Shown piece by piece: positions 15,845-23,731 of a DNA stretch of 64,000 nt (position 1 is its first letter; every line of letters begins with the position of its first letter). The DNA lies in assembly GCA_934446475.1 (NCBI GenBank), contig CAKSEH010000004.1, positions 49,053 to 113,052 of the forward strand. Direction: 5' to 3'. The notes beneath the pieces are model-generated. The model saw only the letters and a list, made by a program, of their open reading frames with translations. It did not search any database and had not been told where the DNA came from. This DNA is from an uncultured Eubacteriales bacterium. GTDB taxonomy: Bacteria; Bacillota; Clostridia; Oscillospirales; Acutalibacteraceae. The translations under genes were made by a program, and so were the position numbers.

Positions 15845-17269
15845 ATGAATATCGATAAAATAATCGAATCGGTAGACGGGTTTGTATGGGGCTGGGTACT
15901 CATAGTGCTTATTATGGGCACGGGTATACTGCTTACCGTGCGAACAAGGGCTGTTCAGGTGCTTCATCTCGGAAAAGCTCTTAAATTTATGGTAAAAAAT
16001 GAGGACGGAGGCGAAGGTGAAGTAACCTCGTTCGGCGCCCTGTGTACTGCGCTTTCGGCAACTATAGGAACCGGAAACATAGTAGGTGTGGCGACTGCAA
16101 TTGCAGCAGGCGGTCCCGGTGCTTTACTGTGGATGCTGATAGCGGCATTTTTCGGAATGGCAACCAAGTATTCCGAGGGTCTACTTGCCGTTAAATACCG
16201 CACTCTGGACAGTGACGGTCACGCTCTGGGCGGTCCGTTTTACTACATAGAAAAAGGTCTTAAAGAAAAGTTTAAAATCAACTTCAAATGGCTCGGAAAA
16301 CTCTTTGCGCTCTTCGGCGTGCTCGCCGGAATAATGGGAATAGGAACCATAACTCAGGTAAACGGCATTACTTCCGCCGCAAACAGAGTTTTTGATTCAA
16401 AGGTCCTTTTCACTATAGGAAAAGATACCGAAATAACTCTGCCGATAATTATAACAGGTGCTCTTGTTGCGATATTTACCGCACTTGTAATAATAGGCGG
16501 AGTTAAAAGAATTGCAAAGGTTTCGGAAATAATTGTTCCGTTTATGGCAGTTGCTTATGTTTTATTTGCAATAGTCATTCTCTGCTTTAATGCAAAGCAT
16601 ATTCCGGATGCAATATCGATTATATGCCGCAGCGCATTTAATATAAAAGCCGTGGGCGGAGCAATTGCCGGCGTTACGCTTAAGATAGCAATTCAAAAGG
16701 GTGTCGGAAGAGGAATATTCTCAAACGAAGCAGGTCTCGGTTCGGCTCCTATAGCCGCTGCCGCAGCACAGACAAAATCGCCCGTGAGGCAAGGCCTTGT
16801 TACTATGACGGGTACATTTATAGACACGATTATAATATGCACAATGACCGGTCTTACAATAGTTATAACCGGTGCGTGGAATCCAAATACGACCGGCAAA
16901 GCTCTTGAGGGCTTCGATGTTACGGCTTATGCCTGGAAAAACGGACTTCCGTTTGATAATGAGATTTGCGTTATAATTCTCTCGCTTTGCCTTACATTCT
17001 TTGCATTTACGACCATACTCGGTTGGGACTATTATTCCGAGCGTTGCCTTGAGTATCTCATAGGCGGCAGAAAAAAATCAATACTTATGACATTCAGGGT
17101 TCTTTACATACTTGCAGTCGCCGCAGGACCTTATATGACGGTTTCGGCAGTTTGGAATATTGCCGATATATTTAACGGTCTTATGGCGTTCCCGAACCTT
17201 GTAGCCCTTGTTCTGCTCAGCGGAATCGTAGGAAAAGAAACAAGAGATTATTTTAAGAAAAAAGCATAG
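15845..17269 (+). CDS. sodium:alanine/glycine symporter, AGCS family
   Basis: Membrane transporter of 474 aa with about ten to eleven hydrophobic helices, importing glycine or alanine with Na+. Family motifs seen: S-F-G-A-L-C-T-A-L-S-A-T-I-G-T-G-N-I-V-G-V near residue 60, G-P-G-A-L-L-W-M, K-Y-S-E-G-L-L-A-V-K-Y-R, G-G-P-F-Y-Y-I-E-K-G-L, and F-S-N-E-A-G-L-G-S-A-P near residue 300. Start ATG chosen for its AAGGGGGAAAG box; an in-frame upstream extension through the terminator region is unlikely. The upstream tandem glycine riboswitch argues for glycine as the main substrate. Monocistronic, closed by a strong hairpin. Confidence 0.95.
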   Translation: MNIDKIIESVDGFVWGWVLIVLIMGTGILLTVRTRAVQVLHLGKALKFMVKNEDGGEGEVTSFGALCTALSATIGTGNIVGVATAIAAGGPGALLWMLIAAFFGMATKYSEGLLAVKYRTLDSDGHALGGPFYYIEKGLKEKFKINFKWLGKLFALFGVLAGIMGIGTITQVNGITSAANRVFDSKVLFTIGKDTEITLPIIITGALVAIFTALVIIGGVKRIAKVSEIIVPFMAVAYVLFAIVILCFNAKHIPDAISIICRSAFNIKAVGGAIAGVTLKIAIQKGVGRGIFSNEAGLGSAPIAAAAAQTKSPVRQGLVTMTGTFIDTIIICTMTGLTIVITGAWNPNTTGKALEGFDVTAYAWKNGLPFDNEICVIILSLCLTFFAFTTILGWDYYSERCLEYLIGGRKKSILMTFRVLYILAVAAGPYMTVSAVWNIADIFNGLMAFPNLVALVLLSGIVGKETRDYFKKKA

Positions 17270-17287
17270 ACGATAAAATCAAAAAAA

Positions 17288-17327
17288 TTGAGCGGCTTCC
17301 TCAGATGAGGGAGCCGCTCGATTTTTT
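17288..17327 (+). terminator. terminator of the AGCS symporter gene
   Basis: GAGCGGCT and AGCCGCTC enclose CTCAGATGAG (itself paired), followed by ATTTTTT. Confidence 0.85.
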
Positions 17328-17342
17328 CAAGCCCGTATTTAG

Positions 17343-17498
17343 TTATTCTTCCGGCATTTCTTCCTCTTCGGTATCACAAAGAAGATAATCGCCTTTTATT
17401 CTGTTTTTATTGCAAAGTCTGTCGACAATAGCAAGTGCGCCGATAATAAAGGCGGCAGCAGCCACAAGAGCGCCTAAAAATTTAAAGAAGCCTTTCAT
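17343..17498 (-). CDS. small single-span membrane protein
   Basis: Short gene of 51 codons plus stop. The product starts M-K-G-F-F-K-F, has one hydrophobic segment of about 18 residues (L-G-A-L-V-A-A-A-A-F-I-I-G), then a basic N-K-N-R-I-K and an acidic tail E-E-E-E-M-P-E-E. A GTGAGG box lies 12 bases before ATG. It resembles the small YtxH/permease-like membrane proteins found in Clostridia but no family can be named. Lies upstream of a lipoprotein gene on the same strand's downstream side, so it may be independent. Confidence 0.6.
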   Translation of the reverse strand: MKGFFKFLGALVAAAAFIIGALAIVDRLCNKNRIKGDYLLCDTEEEEMPEE

Positions 17499-17554
17499 AA
17501 AATAAAACCTCACTTACCTTTGAATTATAGTTCTGCTTATATTATAACAAAAAC

Positions 17555-18061
17555 TCAGATTTTGTCAACATATACATCCTTAAAAACAATACTGCATTCA
17601 AGAGGCGGTATTTCAAGAGTAAGCGGAAGGCCTGCAGGCGAAAATGTAAATATATATTTACCGCAGCCTATTTTGCCTTCCGAAACGCAGTTTTCGTTCT
17701 TATCAACAGAAAGATTTTTCTTTGATGCATCGCTTATTGCGTCATAGAGAGCCTGAACGGTATTTTCCGCAGGAAAAAATCCTCCGCTCGGAGAATAATC
17801 CTTTCCCTTATAACTTATCTTTGTTTCTTTACTGTTTATAACAAAAAGCATATCGGCTGCCGATTCAGGAGACACCGCCGAAGCTTTTATTCCGCCGCTT
17901 TTATCAACAAAGCAGTAAAAAGAACTGTTTTCTTTACCCGTACTTACATCGGCAACAAAGCCGATATTTTTAAGCTGCGGCTTAACATCTGCACTGCTGC
18001 CGCAAGAACATAAAATTCCTATTAAGACTGCAACAAGAAGAAAACACGCTGTTTTTTTCAA
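17555..18061 (-). CDS. putative lipoprotein
   Basis: Exported protein of 168 aa with a lipoprotein signal: K-K-T-A then a hydrophobic core and lipobox L-I-G-I-L-C-S-C-G. The mature part is mostly polar and ends in beta-rich F-T-F-S-P-A-G-L-P-L-T-L-E-I-P, loosely like LolA/LppX-type barrels; no firm family. The TTG start at 18061 is chosen because GGGGGAT stands about eight bases upstream; the ribosome site lies inside the end of nnr, which overlaps or abuts it by a few bases, indicating translational coupling. Function unknown. Confidence 0.7.
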   Translation of the reverse strand: MKKTACFLLVAVLIGILCSCGSSADVKPQLKNIGFVADVSTGKENSSFYCFVDKSGGIKASAVSPESAADMLFVINSKETKISYKGKDYSPSGGFFPAENTVQALYDAISDASKKNLSVDKNENCVSEGKIGCGKYIFTFSPAGLPLTLEIPPLECSIVFKDVYVDKI

Positions 18062-18063
18062 AG

Positions 18064-19542
18064 CTAAATCCCCCAACAGGTTTTAAGCTCCTTGATAATA
18101 TCCTGCGGAACAAGTGCGGTTTCACCGATTTTATCGGCGGCTTTATCACCTGCAAGACCGTGAATATAAACGCCGCAGAGAGCAGCCGAGAGCGGGTCAT
18201 CACCCTGTGAGAGTCTCGAAGCTATTATTCCGGAGAGCACATCTCCGCTGCCTGCAACCGCCATACCGGGATTTCCGGTGGTATTTATAAATACCTCACC
18301 GCTCGGAGAAGCGACAACCGTGTTTGAGCCCTTTAAAACGAGAATACAGTTATATTCTTCGGCAAACCGTTTAGCACAGTTTATACGGTCATCATTTATT
18401 TCCCTCACGGTTTTACCGCACAGCCTTGCCATTTCTTTGGGATGCGGAGTAAGAATCAAAGGAGCTTTCGCCTTTTTTAATATATTTATGTCTTTTGACA
18501 CACAATTTATTCCGTCCGCATCAAGGACTGCAGGAACCGAAAGACTTAGTAAAACCGCTTTCACAATATTCTGAGAATCCCCGTTATTGCCGAGCCCGCA
18601 GCCTATAAGCACTGCCGTGCTTTTTCTTAACTCCTCCTTTATAAGTTCCTCCGATATATCCGGCGTTCCGGATTTAAGTGTCGGGACAGGCAGCGTAACG
18701 GCTTCGGGCACACTTACGCAAAACGCTGTATAATTTTTATCACACACAAACGCTCTGCACATTCCGACACCCGAAGCATAAGCGGCGCTTGCGGCAAAAA
18801 TCTGTGCTCCGCACATACCGTAACTTCCGCAAAAGAGGAGCAGCGTGCCGAATGTTCCTTTATGCGAATTTTTAGGTCTCTTTTTTAAAGAAGGGGGAGC
18901 AATCGTAAGACAGGTACAATTAAGCGGCGGGGCACCGATATCAATAACCACGGTCTCGCCGAAATACTCCGAAGTTGACGGAAGGACACTGCAAAGTTTT
19001 AAAGCTATAAACGTATATGTTACATCGGCGGCAAATGCTGTTTCGGGAATAAATTCGCCGTCAGCCGGAACACCGCTCGGAATATCCGCCGCAATTTTAA
19101 AGGCGCTGCAACGGTTCATAGCCAAAACCGTTTCTTTTGCTTTGCCTTCGAGCTGCCTGTTAAGACCCGTTCCAAAAAGGCAATCTATTAAAATATCACA
19201 TTCCTTAGGAACATCGTTTAAAATTTCAACATCGTTTATAACGCCTGTAAACGGTTTTGCGGTTTCTGTTGCCGGAACACCTAACGGAAAGCAAAGCGAA
19301 ATCGACCCACCGAATTTTAAAAGTTCCCGTGCGGCTGCCAAACCGTCTCCCCCGTTATTGCCGGAGCCGCAAACAACGGTTATTTTTTTACCGACTATTC
19401 CAAACCTCTCGGATACCGCTTTTGCTAAGGCGCTCCCTGCGTTATACATAAGCCCGCTGAGAGCGGTTTTATCCGACGCAGCTCCCTGCTCCGCCTCTTT
19501 TATCTGCCGTGCCGACAGTATCATATCTGATTTATTCGGCAT
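18064..19542 (-). CDS. nnr: bifunctional NAD(P)H-hydrate epimerase / ADP-dependent dehydratase
   Basis: Repair enzyme of 492 aa for hydrated NAD(P)H. The N-terminal YjeF_N domain (about residues 1-215) epimerises NAD(P)HX and shows V-C-G-S-G-N-N-G-G-D-G-L and D-C-L-F-G-T-G-L; the C-terminal carbohydrate-kinase-like domain (about 225-492) dehydrates the S-form using ADP and shows L-I-G-C-G-L-G, L-D-A-D-G-I-N, L-T-P-H-P-K-E-M-A-R-L and N-P-G-M-A-V-A-G-S-G-D-V-L. Length and order fit the fused bacterial form. The start lies two bases after the stop of the DUF6106-like gene and lacks a clear ribosome site, suggesting coupled translation. Confidence 0.95.
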   Translation of the reverse strand: MPNKSDMILSARQIKEAEQGAASDKTALSGLMYNAGSALAKAVSERFGIVGKKITVVCGSGNNGGDGLAAARELLKFGGSISLCFPLGVPATETAKPFTGVINDVEILNDVPKECDILIDCLFGTGLNRQLEGKAKETVLAMNRCSAFKIAADIPSGVPADGEFIPETAFAADVTYTFIALKLCSVLPSTSEYFGETVVIDIGAPPLNCTCLTIAPPSLKKRPKNSHKGTFGTLLLFCGSYGMCGAQIFAASAAYASGVGMCRAFVCDKNYTAFCVSVPEAVTLPVPTLKSGTPDISEELIKEELRKSTAVLIGCGLGNNGDSQNIVKAVLLSLSVPAVLDADGINCVSKDINILKKAKAPLILTPHPKEMARLCGKTVREINDDRINCAKRFAEEYNCILVLKGSNTVVASPSGEVFINTTGNPGMAVAGSGDVLSGIIASRLSQGDDPLSAALCGVYIHGLAGDKAADKIGETALVPQDIIKELKTCWGI

Positions 19543-19544
19543 AG

Positions 19545-20048
19545 TTATTTAAATGCCGAGTTTGAAACAAATCTCGGAAGAAACTTTAACATTGCCTGTT
19601 TAATACGCTCGTCCGGAGCAAAAACAATAACGGTTTTCTTGTTTTCTTTTCCTACAACCGTCATTTTATAAGCTCCGGGGTCGTTTTCGTTACAGGTTAT
19701 CAACTTTGCATCACAATTATCCTTTGTGGCAGGGTTGTATTTTTCAAGATTGTCAACTTCCGAAAGTTCAAAGCTTATAACTCTTTTTCTTGAACTTTTG
19801 GCTGTTATTTTATCTATATCAAAAGAACCGTTGGTTATTATATATTCATATTCGATATAAAACAGCGTGCTTAATTTGTATGCGCCGTAAATTATGCCAG
19901 CTATAATTATAATTGAAAGCGGCATAAGCCCAAAAAACCAAAACGCCCCGACGCTCAGTGCAATACAAAGCAGCCATATCAAAATTATAAGGGCTGTTTT
20001 CTTTCCGCTTCTGCCTGAATAAACTATTTGTTCAAAAAAAGTATCCAT
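19545..20048 (-). CDS. DUF6106-like membrane protein
   Basis: Protein of 167 aa with an N-terminal M-D-T-F-F-E-Q-I-V, two adjacent transmembrane helices (about residues 18-36 and 40-58) and a cytosolic soluble region with I-E-Y-E-Y-I-I-T-N-G-S-F-D-I-D-K-I, typical of small conserved Clostridia proteins annotated as DUF6106 (assignment from memory). First gene of a three-gene minus-strand operon with nnr and the lipoprotein. Role unknown; the second part resembles bacterial PH-like domains in layout. Confidence 0.65.
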   Translation of the reverse strand: MDTFFEQIVYSGRSGKKTALIILIWLLCIALSVGAFWFFGLMPLSIIIIAGIIYGAYKLSTLFYIEYEYIITNGSFDIDKITAKSSRKRVISFELSEVDNLEKYNPATKDNCDAKLITCNENDPGAYKMTVVGKENKKTVIVFAPDERIKQAMLKFLPRFVSNSAFK

Positions 20049-20082
20049 AATTTTTTCTCCGTTTAAAACATATTCTTTATTC

Positions 20083-20111
20083 TTGCAATATATATTATTT
20101 TAGTATATAAT
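20083..20111 (+). promoter_or_regulatory. promoter of the PqqD/ABC pair
   Basis: TTGCAA, 17-bp spacer, TATAAT; 34 bp before the PqqD-like start. Confidence 0.7.
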
Positions 20112-20144
20112 TATAAAAAAAGCAAGTGGGAGCGGTGACTTTAT

Positions 20145-20414
20145 ATGAAAATCTGCGATAACTTTATTTTGGTCCGTAGAGACGGGCAAAACTATATTGA
20201 ATGCAAAAACCCTTCGGACTGCACTCTGCAAAGTTCCGTTTCATTAAACGAAACGGCGGCTTTTCTCTTTAAAACGCTTAAGGAGTCACCGAAAACAAAG
20301 GAAGAATTGCTTCACGCCCTGCTTGACAATTACGAGATTTCAACCGTTCTTGCCTTGAATGATATAGATATATTCGTAAAAACTTTAAAAGGAAACGGGA
20401 TTATAGAAGAATGA
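20145..20414 (+). CDS. PqqD-like peptide-binding protein
   Basis: Small protein of 89 aa with the PqqD-family layout: N-terminal beta part ending in V-S-L-N-E-T-A-A-F-L-F-K-T-L, then two helices with K-T-K-E-E-L-L-H-A-L and a final V-K-T-L-K-G-N-G-I-I. PqqD (RRE-type) domains bind leader peptides of ribosomally made, modified peptides and hand them to radical SAM or protease partners. Here the stop overlaps the ABC transporter start (ATGA), but no radical SAM gene or precursor peptide is visible within several hundred bases. GGAGCGG box at about 12 bases. Function in peptide export or surface signalling is inferred. Confidence 0.75.
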   Translation: MKICDNFILVRRDGQNYIECKNPSDCTLQSSVSLNETAAFLFKTLKESPKTKEELLHALLDNYEISTVLALNDIDIFVKTLKGNGIIEE

Positions 20415-22084
20415 AGAAAACGGGGAAGTTAAAAGAAAGCCATTCAACTATGAGATGGGTCTACAAAAGAACTAAAGGCTTCTTGCCGTGGATAATAGGC
20501 GTTTGTATTCTTAATGTTTTCAGTTCTGTTTTGGTTATCGCATTAGCAAAATTTTCAAAAGATGTTATCAATGCCGGAACCGAAAAGTCATTCGAGAAAA
20601 TTGCGCTGTGCACAGTATTTCTCTTCGGTTCTGCTCTTTTACAGATCTTTACCGACGGCATCACTTCTATGCTCAATGTCCGCATCTCCGGCAAAATGAC
20701 AATATCAATGCGTGACTATATGTTTTCGTCTGTACTCAAAAAAAGATACCGTGGCGTTTTTGATCATCATTCGGGTGACCTTTTAAACAGATTCACAACC
20801 GATATTGATCAGGTTATATCCTCATCTGTAAGTCTTATACCGAATATATGCTCTATACTTACTAAGATAATCGTGGGTATATGGGCGCTCCTCATTCAAA
20901 ATTATATTTTTGCCGTAATCGTTGTTGTTCTCGGGTTTTTACTGCCTTTTTTAGGCAGAAAAATAAGTCGTAAATACAAATATCTTCATAAGGAAGTCAG
21001 CCGGACAGAAGGCCTTTCAAGGTCGTTTTTACAGGAAAGTTTTGCAAATATAGTAGTAATTAAAACATTTGAGAGCGAACGGCCCATTTTAAACAAATTG
21101 AACGACTATATGAACCAAAATTTAAAGATAAAAATAAAACGCAATTTTGTGTTTGTTCTTATATCGATGTGTCTTAATTCGTTTTTTACATTCGGGTATT
21201 ATGTTGTACTCGTTTGGGGAGCTTCTCAAATTGCTGCGGGTGCTATTACATACGGTACGCTTTACTATTACTTACAGTTGATATCCATTCTGCGATCTCC
21301 TCTTCAAAGCGTATCAGGAATCATTCCGCAGTATTATTCTATGATCGCTTCTGCGGAACGTCTTATTGAGCTTGAAGATATCGGAGATGAAGCGAGTCCT
21401 GTCGCAGGCGATACTTTAAAAGAACTTAAAGAAAGTTTTGAGAATATAACCGTTTCATCTATGAGTTTCGGTTACGGCAATGAAACTGTCCTTAAAAACT
21501 GCAATGCAGAAATACAAAGAGGAAAGATAACAGCCATAACAGGTGAATCGGGAGGCGGAAAAAGCACACTGTTCAAAATTCTTTTAGGGCTTTACGAACC
21601 GACATCCGGCAGCGTTAAATTTAACGGCGAAATTCCTATTGATGCGTCAACAAGAGGAATGTTCTCATATGTTCCTCAGGGGAATATGATACTATCCTGC
21701 ACAATAAAGGAAAATCTTACCCTCTGCGATCCCGACGTATCGGATGAACAGATCGAAAGAGCTGCAAAAGCCGCAGATATATACGACTTTATTATGACCT
21801 TGCCGGATAAATTTGATACAAAGCTTTCGGAGCGAGGAGCGGGTCTTTCCGAGGGACAGATACAGCGTATCTCAATAGCGAGAGCTTTGCTTTTCGATGC
21901 GCCGATACTTTTGCTTGACGAGTCTACATCGGCTCTTGACGAGCAGACCGAAACTGCGGTTTTATCAAATATCAAAAGTATGACCGACAAGACGGTTATA
22001 TTCATAACCCACAGAAACACTTCAATAACCGTTTGCGATAACATTATACACGTTGAAAATAAAGAATTTGTAAGAATTAAATAA
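20411..22084 (+). CDS. ABC exporter, fused permease and ATPase
   Basis: Half-transporter of 557 aa: an N-terminal six-helix exporter domain (about residues 25-310) and a C-terminal ATPase. ATPase motifs: Walker A G-E-S-G-G-G-K-S-T near 379, Q-loop V-P-Q-G-N, signature L-S-E-G-Q (LSGGQ variant) near 480, Walker B L-L-L-D-E-S-T near 500, switch H-R. Length and type suit export of peptides, lipids or drugs as a homodimer. It overlaps the PqqD-like gene by four bases, so a modified peptide is an attractive but unproven substrate. Followed by a strong hairpin. Confidence 0.9.
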   Translation: MKKTGKLKESHSTMRWVYKRTKGFLPWIIGVCILNVFSSVLVIALAKFSKDVINAGTEKSFEKIALCTVFLFGSALLQIFTDGITSMLNVRISGKMTISMRDYMFSSVLKKRYRGVFDHHSGDLLNRFTTDIDQVISSSVSLIPNICSILTKIIVGIWALLIQNYIFAVIVVVLGFLLPFLGRKISRKYKYLHKEVSRTEGLSRSFLQESFANIVVIKTFESERPILNKLNDYMNQNLKIKIKRNFVFVLISMCLNSFFTFGYYVVLVWGASQIAAGAITYGTLYYYLQLISILRSPLQSVSGIIPQYYSMIASAERLIELEDIGDEASPVAGDTLKELKESFENITVSSMSFGYGNETVLKNCNAEIQRGKITAITGESGGGKSTLFKILLGLYEPTSGSVKFNGEIPIDASTRGMFSYVPQGNMILSCTIKENLTLCDPDVSDEQIERAAKAADIYDFIMTLPDKFDTKLSERGAGLSEGQIQRISIARALLFDAPILLLDESTSALDEQTETAVLSNIKSMTDKTVIFITHRNTSITVCDNIIHVENKEFVRIK

Positions 22085-22087
22085 TAC

Positions 22088-22133
22088 AAACAGAAACGCC
22101 GATGCAATAAAACTTGCATCGGCGTTTCTGTTT
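22088..22133 (+). terminator. terminator of the PqqD/ABC operon
   Basis: Long perfect stem, AAACAGAAACGCCGATGCAA against its complement with a six-base loop and T-rich end; may also serve the convergent MBL gene. Confidence 0.85.
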
Positions 22134-22230
22134 GCACTTAAAAATGTTATGTTTTTCTTCTCTTTTCAGCAAAAAGCAATTAACCGCAGCCTTTTTTACA
22201 GGCCGCACTTTGTTTTCTGCTTAAATTTTT

Positions 22231-22986
22231 CTATACCCGAATGGTATAGTCGTTCTTTCTGCTGTATGCTGCATCTGTTTGTTTAATAGGCTTTACTTTT
22301 ATCGATCTGATTATATCGTTTACATCATATTCTTTATCAAACTGTGTAATAAAGCCGTTTGAAATTGCAGAGGTAAACTTTTCGGGATCCTCGGTGTTGG
22401 ATTTAAACATACCGTAATGATTAGGAATATTAACCGCAGCACCTATCCATTTCGCTGTTATAACAGCCTCATTTACATTCATATTGCCGAGCTTTCCGTT
22501 GATACATATGAAAGTTATATCGGGCTTATATGAGACTATATCAAAGAGTTTTTCATCAAAAAGCGTATCTCCGCTGAAATAGAGAACCTTATCTTCCGCT
22601 TTTAAAATTATTCCGATTGCTTCCACGGTATGTTTTGCATAAACTGCAGTGACCCTAATATCTCCTACCAAAACACTCTCACCTTCACGCAAAACAGTTA
22701 CATTGTTTCTTGAAAGACTGCGGAGCTTTTCCCTGCCCTGTGCCGTTGTAATAAAACGAAGGTTGGGATCCATTTCGGATATTGCATCGGGGTCAAGATG
22801 ATCAAGGTGATCGTGGGTGCAAATAACGGCGTCTGCCGTTATGGTTTTCGGATTTACGGGAGCCTTGACTTCCCTTTTTCTGCCGGCAACACGGTTCACA
22901 ACATCCGAAAGATACGGGTCAATAATTATTTCGGTTTCTGCCGATTTAACAATATAACCGCTCTGACCTATCCACCTTATTTTCAT
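22231..22986 (-). CDS. MBL-fold metal-dependent hydrolase, UlaG-like
   Basis: Metallo-beta-lactamase-fold protein of 251 aa. Seen: I-R-W-I-G-Q-S-G-Y at the N-terminus, metal motif T-H-D-H-L-D-H near residue 58, the later S-G-D-T-L-F-D and N-I-P-N-H-Y-G-M-F metal-ligand regions. The compact layout fits the UlaG / UPF0173 group, which includes ascorbate-6-phosphate lactonase. It is the last gene of the xylanase/dehydratase locus and overlaps the SDR gene by ATGA, so a lactonase role on a sugar lactone is a reasonable guess; it could also act on phosphoesters. Confidence 0.75.
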   Translation of the reverse strand: MKIRWIGQSGYIVKSAETEIIIDPYLSDVVNRVAGRKREVKAPVNPKTITADAVICTHDHLDHLDPDAISEMDPNLRFITTAQGREKLRSLSRNNVTVLREGESVLVGDIRVTAVYAKHTVEAIGIILKAEDKVLYFSGDTLFDEKLFDIVSYKPDITFICINGKLGNMNVNEAVITAKWIGAAVNIPNHYGMFKSNTEDPEKFTSAISNGFITQFDKEYDVNDIIRSIKVKPIKQTDAAYSRKNDYTIRV

Positions 22987-23720
22987 TGAACGCTTTTTCC
23001 TCCGTCAACATATATGCTCTGACCGGTTATATACCTTCCCTCGTCGGAACACAGGAGCGACACCGTTCCTGCGCAGTCCTCCGGCTTGCCGTAAAAGCCC
23101 ACGGGAATGGAATCTGTAACCTGTTTTGCATAATCGGGATCCGAGAGAGCCTGTGTATTACGGTCTGTGTAAATAACGCCGGGTGCCATATTATTGACCG
23201 TTATACCATCCTTTGCAAGCTGCAAAGCCAAAGACCTTACCATATTTGTCTGCGCTGCTTTAGACGCCGAATATATGAGCATATCGGGATGCGGTTTTGC
23301 TTCCTGCACAGAACCTACCGTTACTATTCTTCCCCACTTCTGGGCTTTCATATGCGGCACTGCCGCTTTTATAAGCATAAGCGATGATATAAAGTTGCAA
23401 TTGAGCTGATTTTGTGCTTCATCGATCGAAATATCGTACCATTTTTTTCTTATCTGCACCGAAGCATTTAAAACAAGAACATCGATATCCCCTATTTCAT
23501 CGCAAAGCTTTTTTGTGTCGTCGAGATCACAAAGATTGCCGCCGAGCAGATGTGCCTTGCCGCCGTCTTTTATTATTTCATCTGCCACAGCCTGTGCTTT
23601 TTCGGCGTTTCCGGCGTAGCAGACGGTTACTTCAAATCCGTCTCTTGCAAGACGTTTTGCAACGGCAGCTCCTATACCTCTTGAAGAGCCTGTCACAAGC
23701 GCTTTTTTACCGTTTAACAT
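22983..23720 (-). CDS. SDR-family sugar/alcohol dehydrogenase
   Basis: Short-chain dehydrogenase of 245 aa. Seen: cofactor motif T-G-S-S-R-G-I-G near residue 10, N-A-S (variant of NNAG) near 87, catalytic S (V-G-S-V), Y-S-A-S-K near residue 150, and C-terminal I-T-G-Q-S-I-Y-V-D-G-G. No acidic residue clearly fixes NAD or NADP. Within an operon of sugar-acid enzymes it likely oxidises or reduces a sugar or keto-acid; FabG-like function is less likely from context. RBS AAGGAGA; four-base overlap with the next gene. Confidence 0.85.
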   Translation of the reverse strand: MLNGKKALVTGSSRGIGAAVAKRLARDGFEVTVCYAGNAEKAQAVADEIIKDGGKAHLLGGNLCDLDDTKKLCDEIGDIDVLVLNASVQIRKKWYDISIDEAQNQLNCNFISSLMLIKAAVPHMKAQKWGRIVTVGSVQEAKPHPDMLIYSASKAAQTNMVRSLALQLAKDGITVNNMAPGVIYTDRNTQALSDPDYAKQVTDSIPVGFYGKPEDCAGTVSLLCSDEGRYITGQSIYVDGGKSVQ

Positions 23721-23731
23721 AAAAATCTCCT

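Noticed and set aside
22147..22230. A 26-codon frame after the ABC exporter, considered as a peptide precursor for the PqqD protein.
   Set aside because: It follows the terminator, has no ribosome site and no leader/core pattern.
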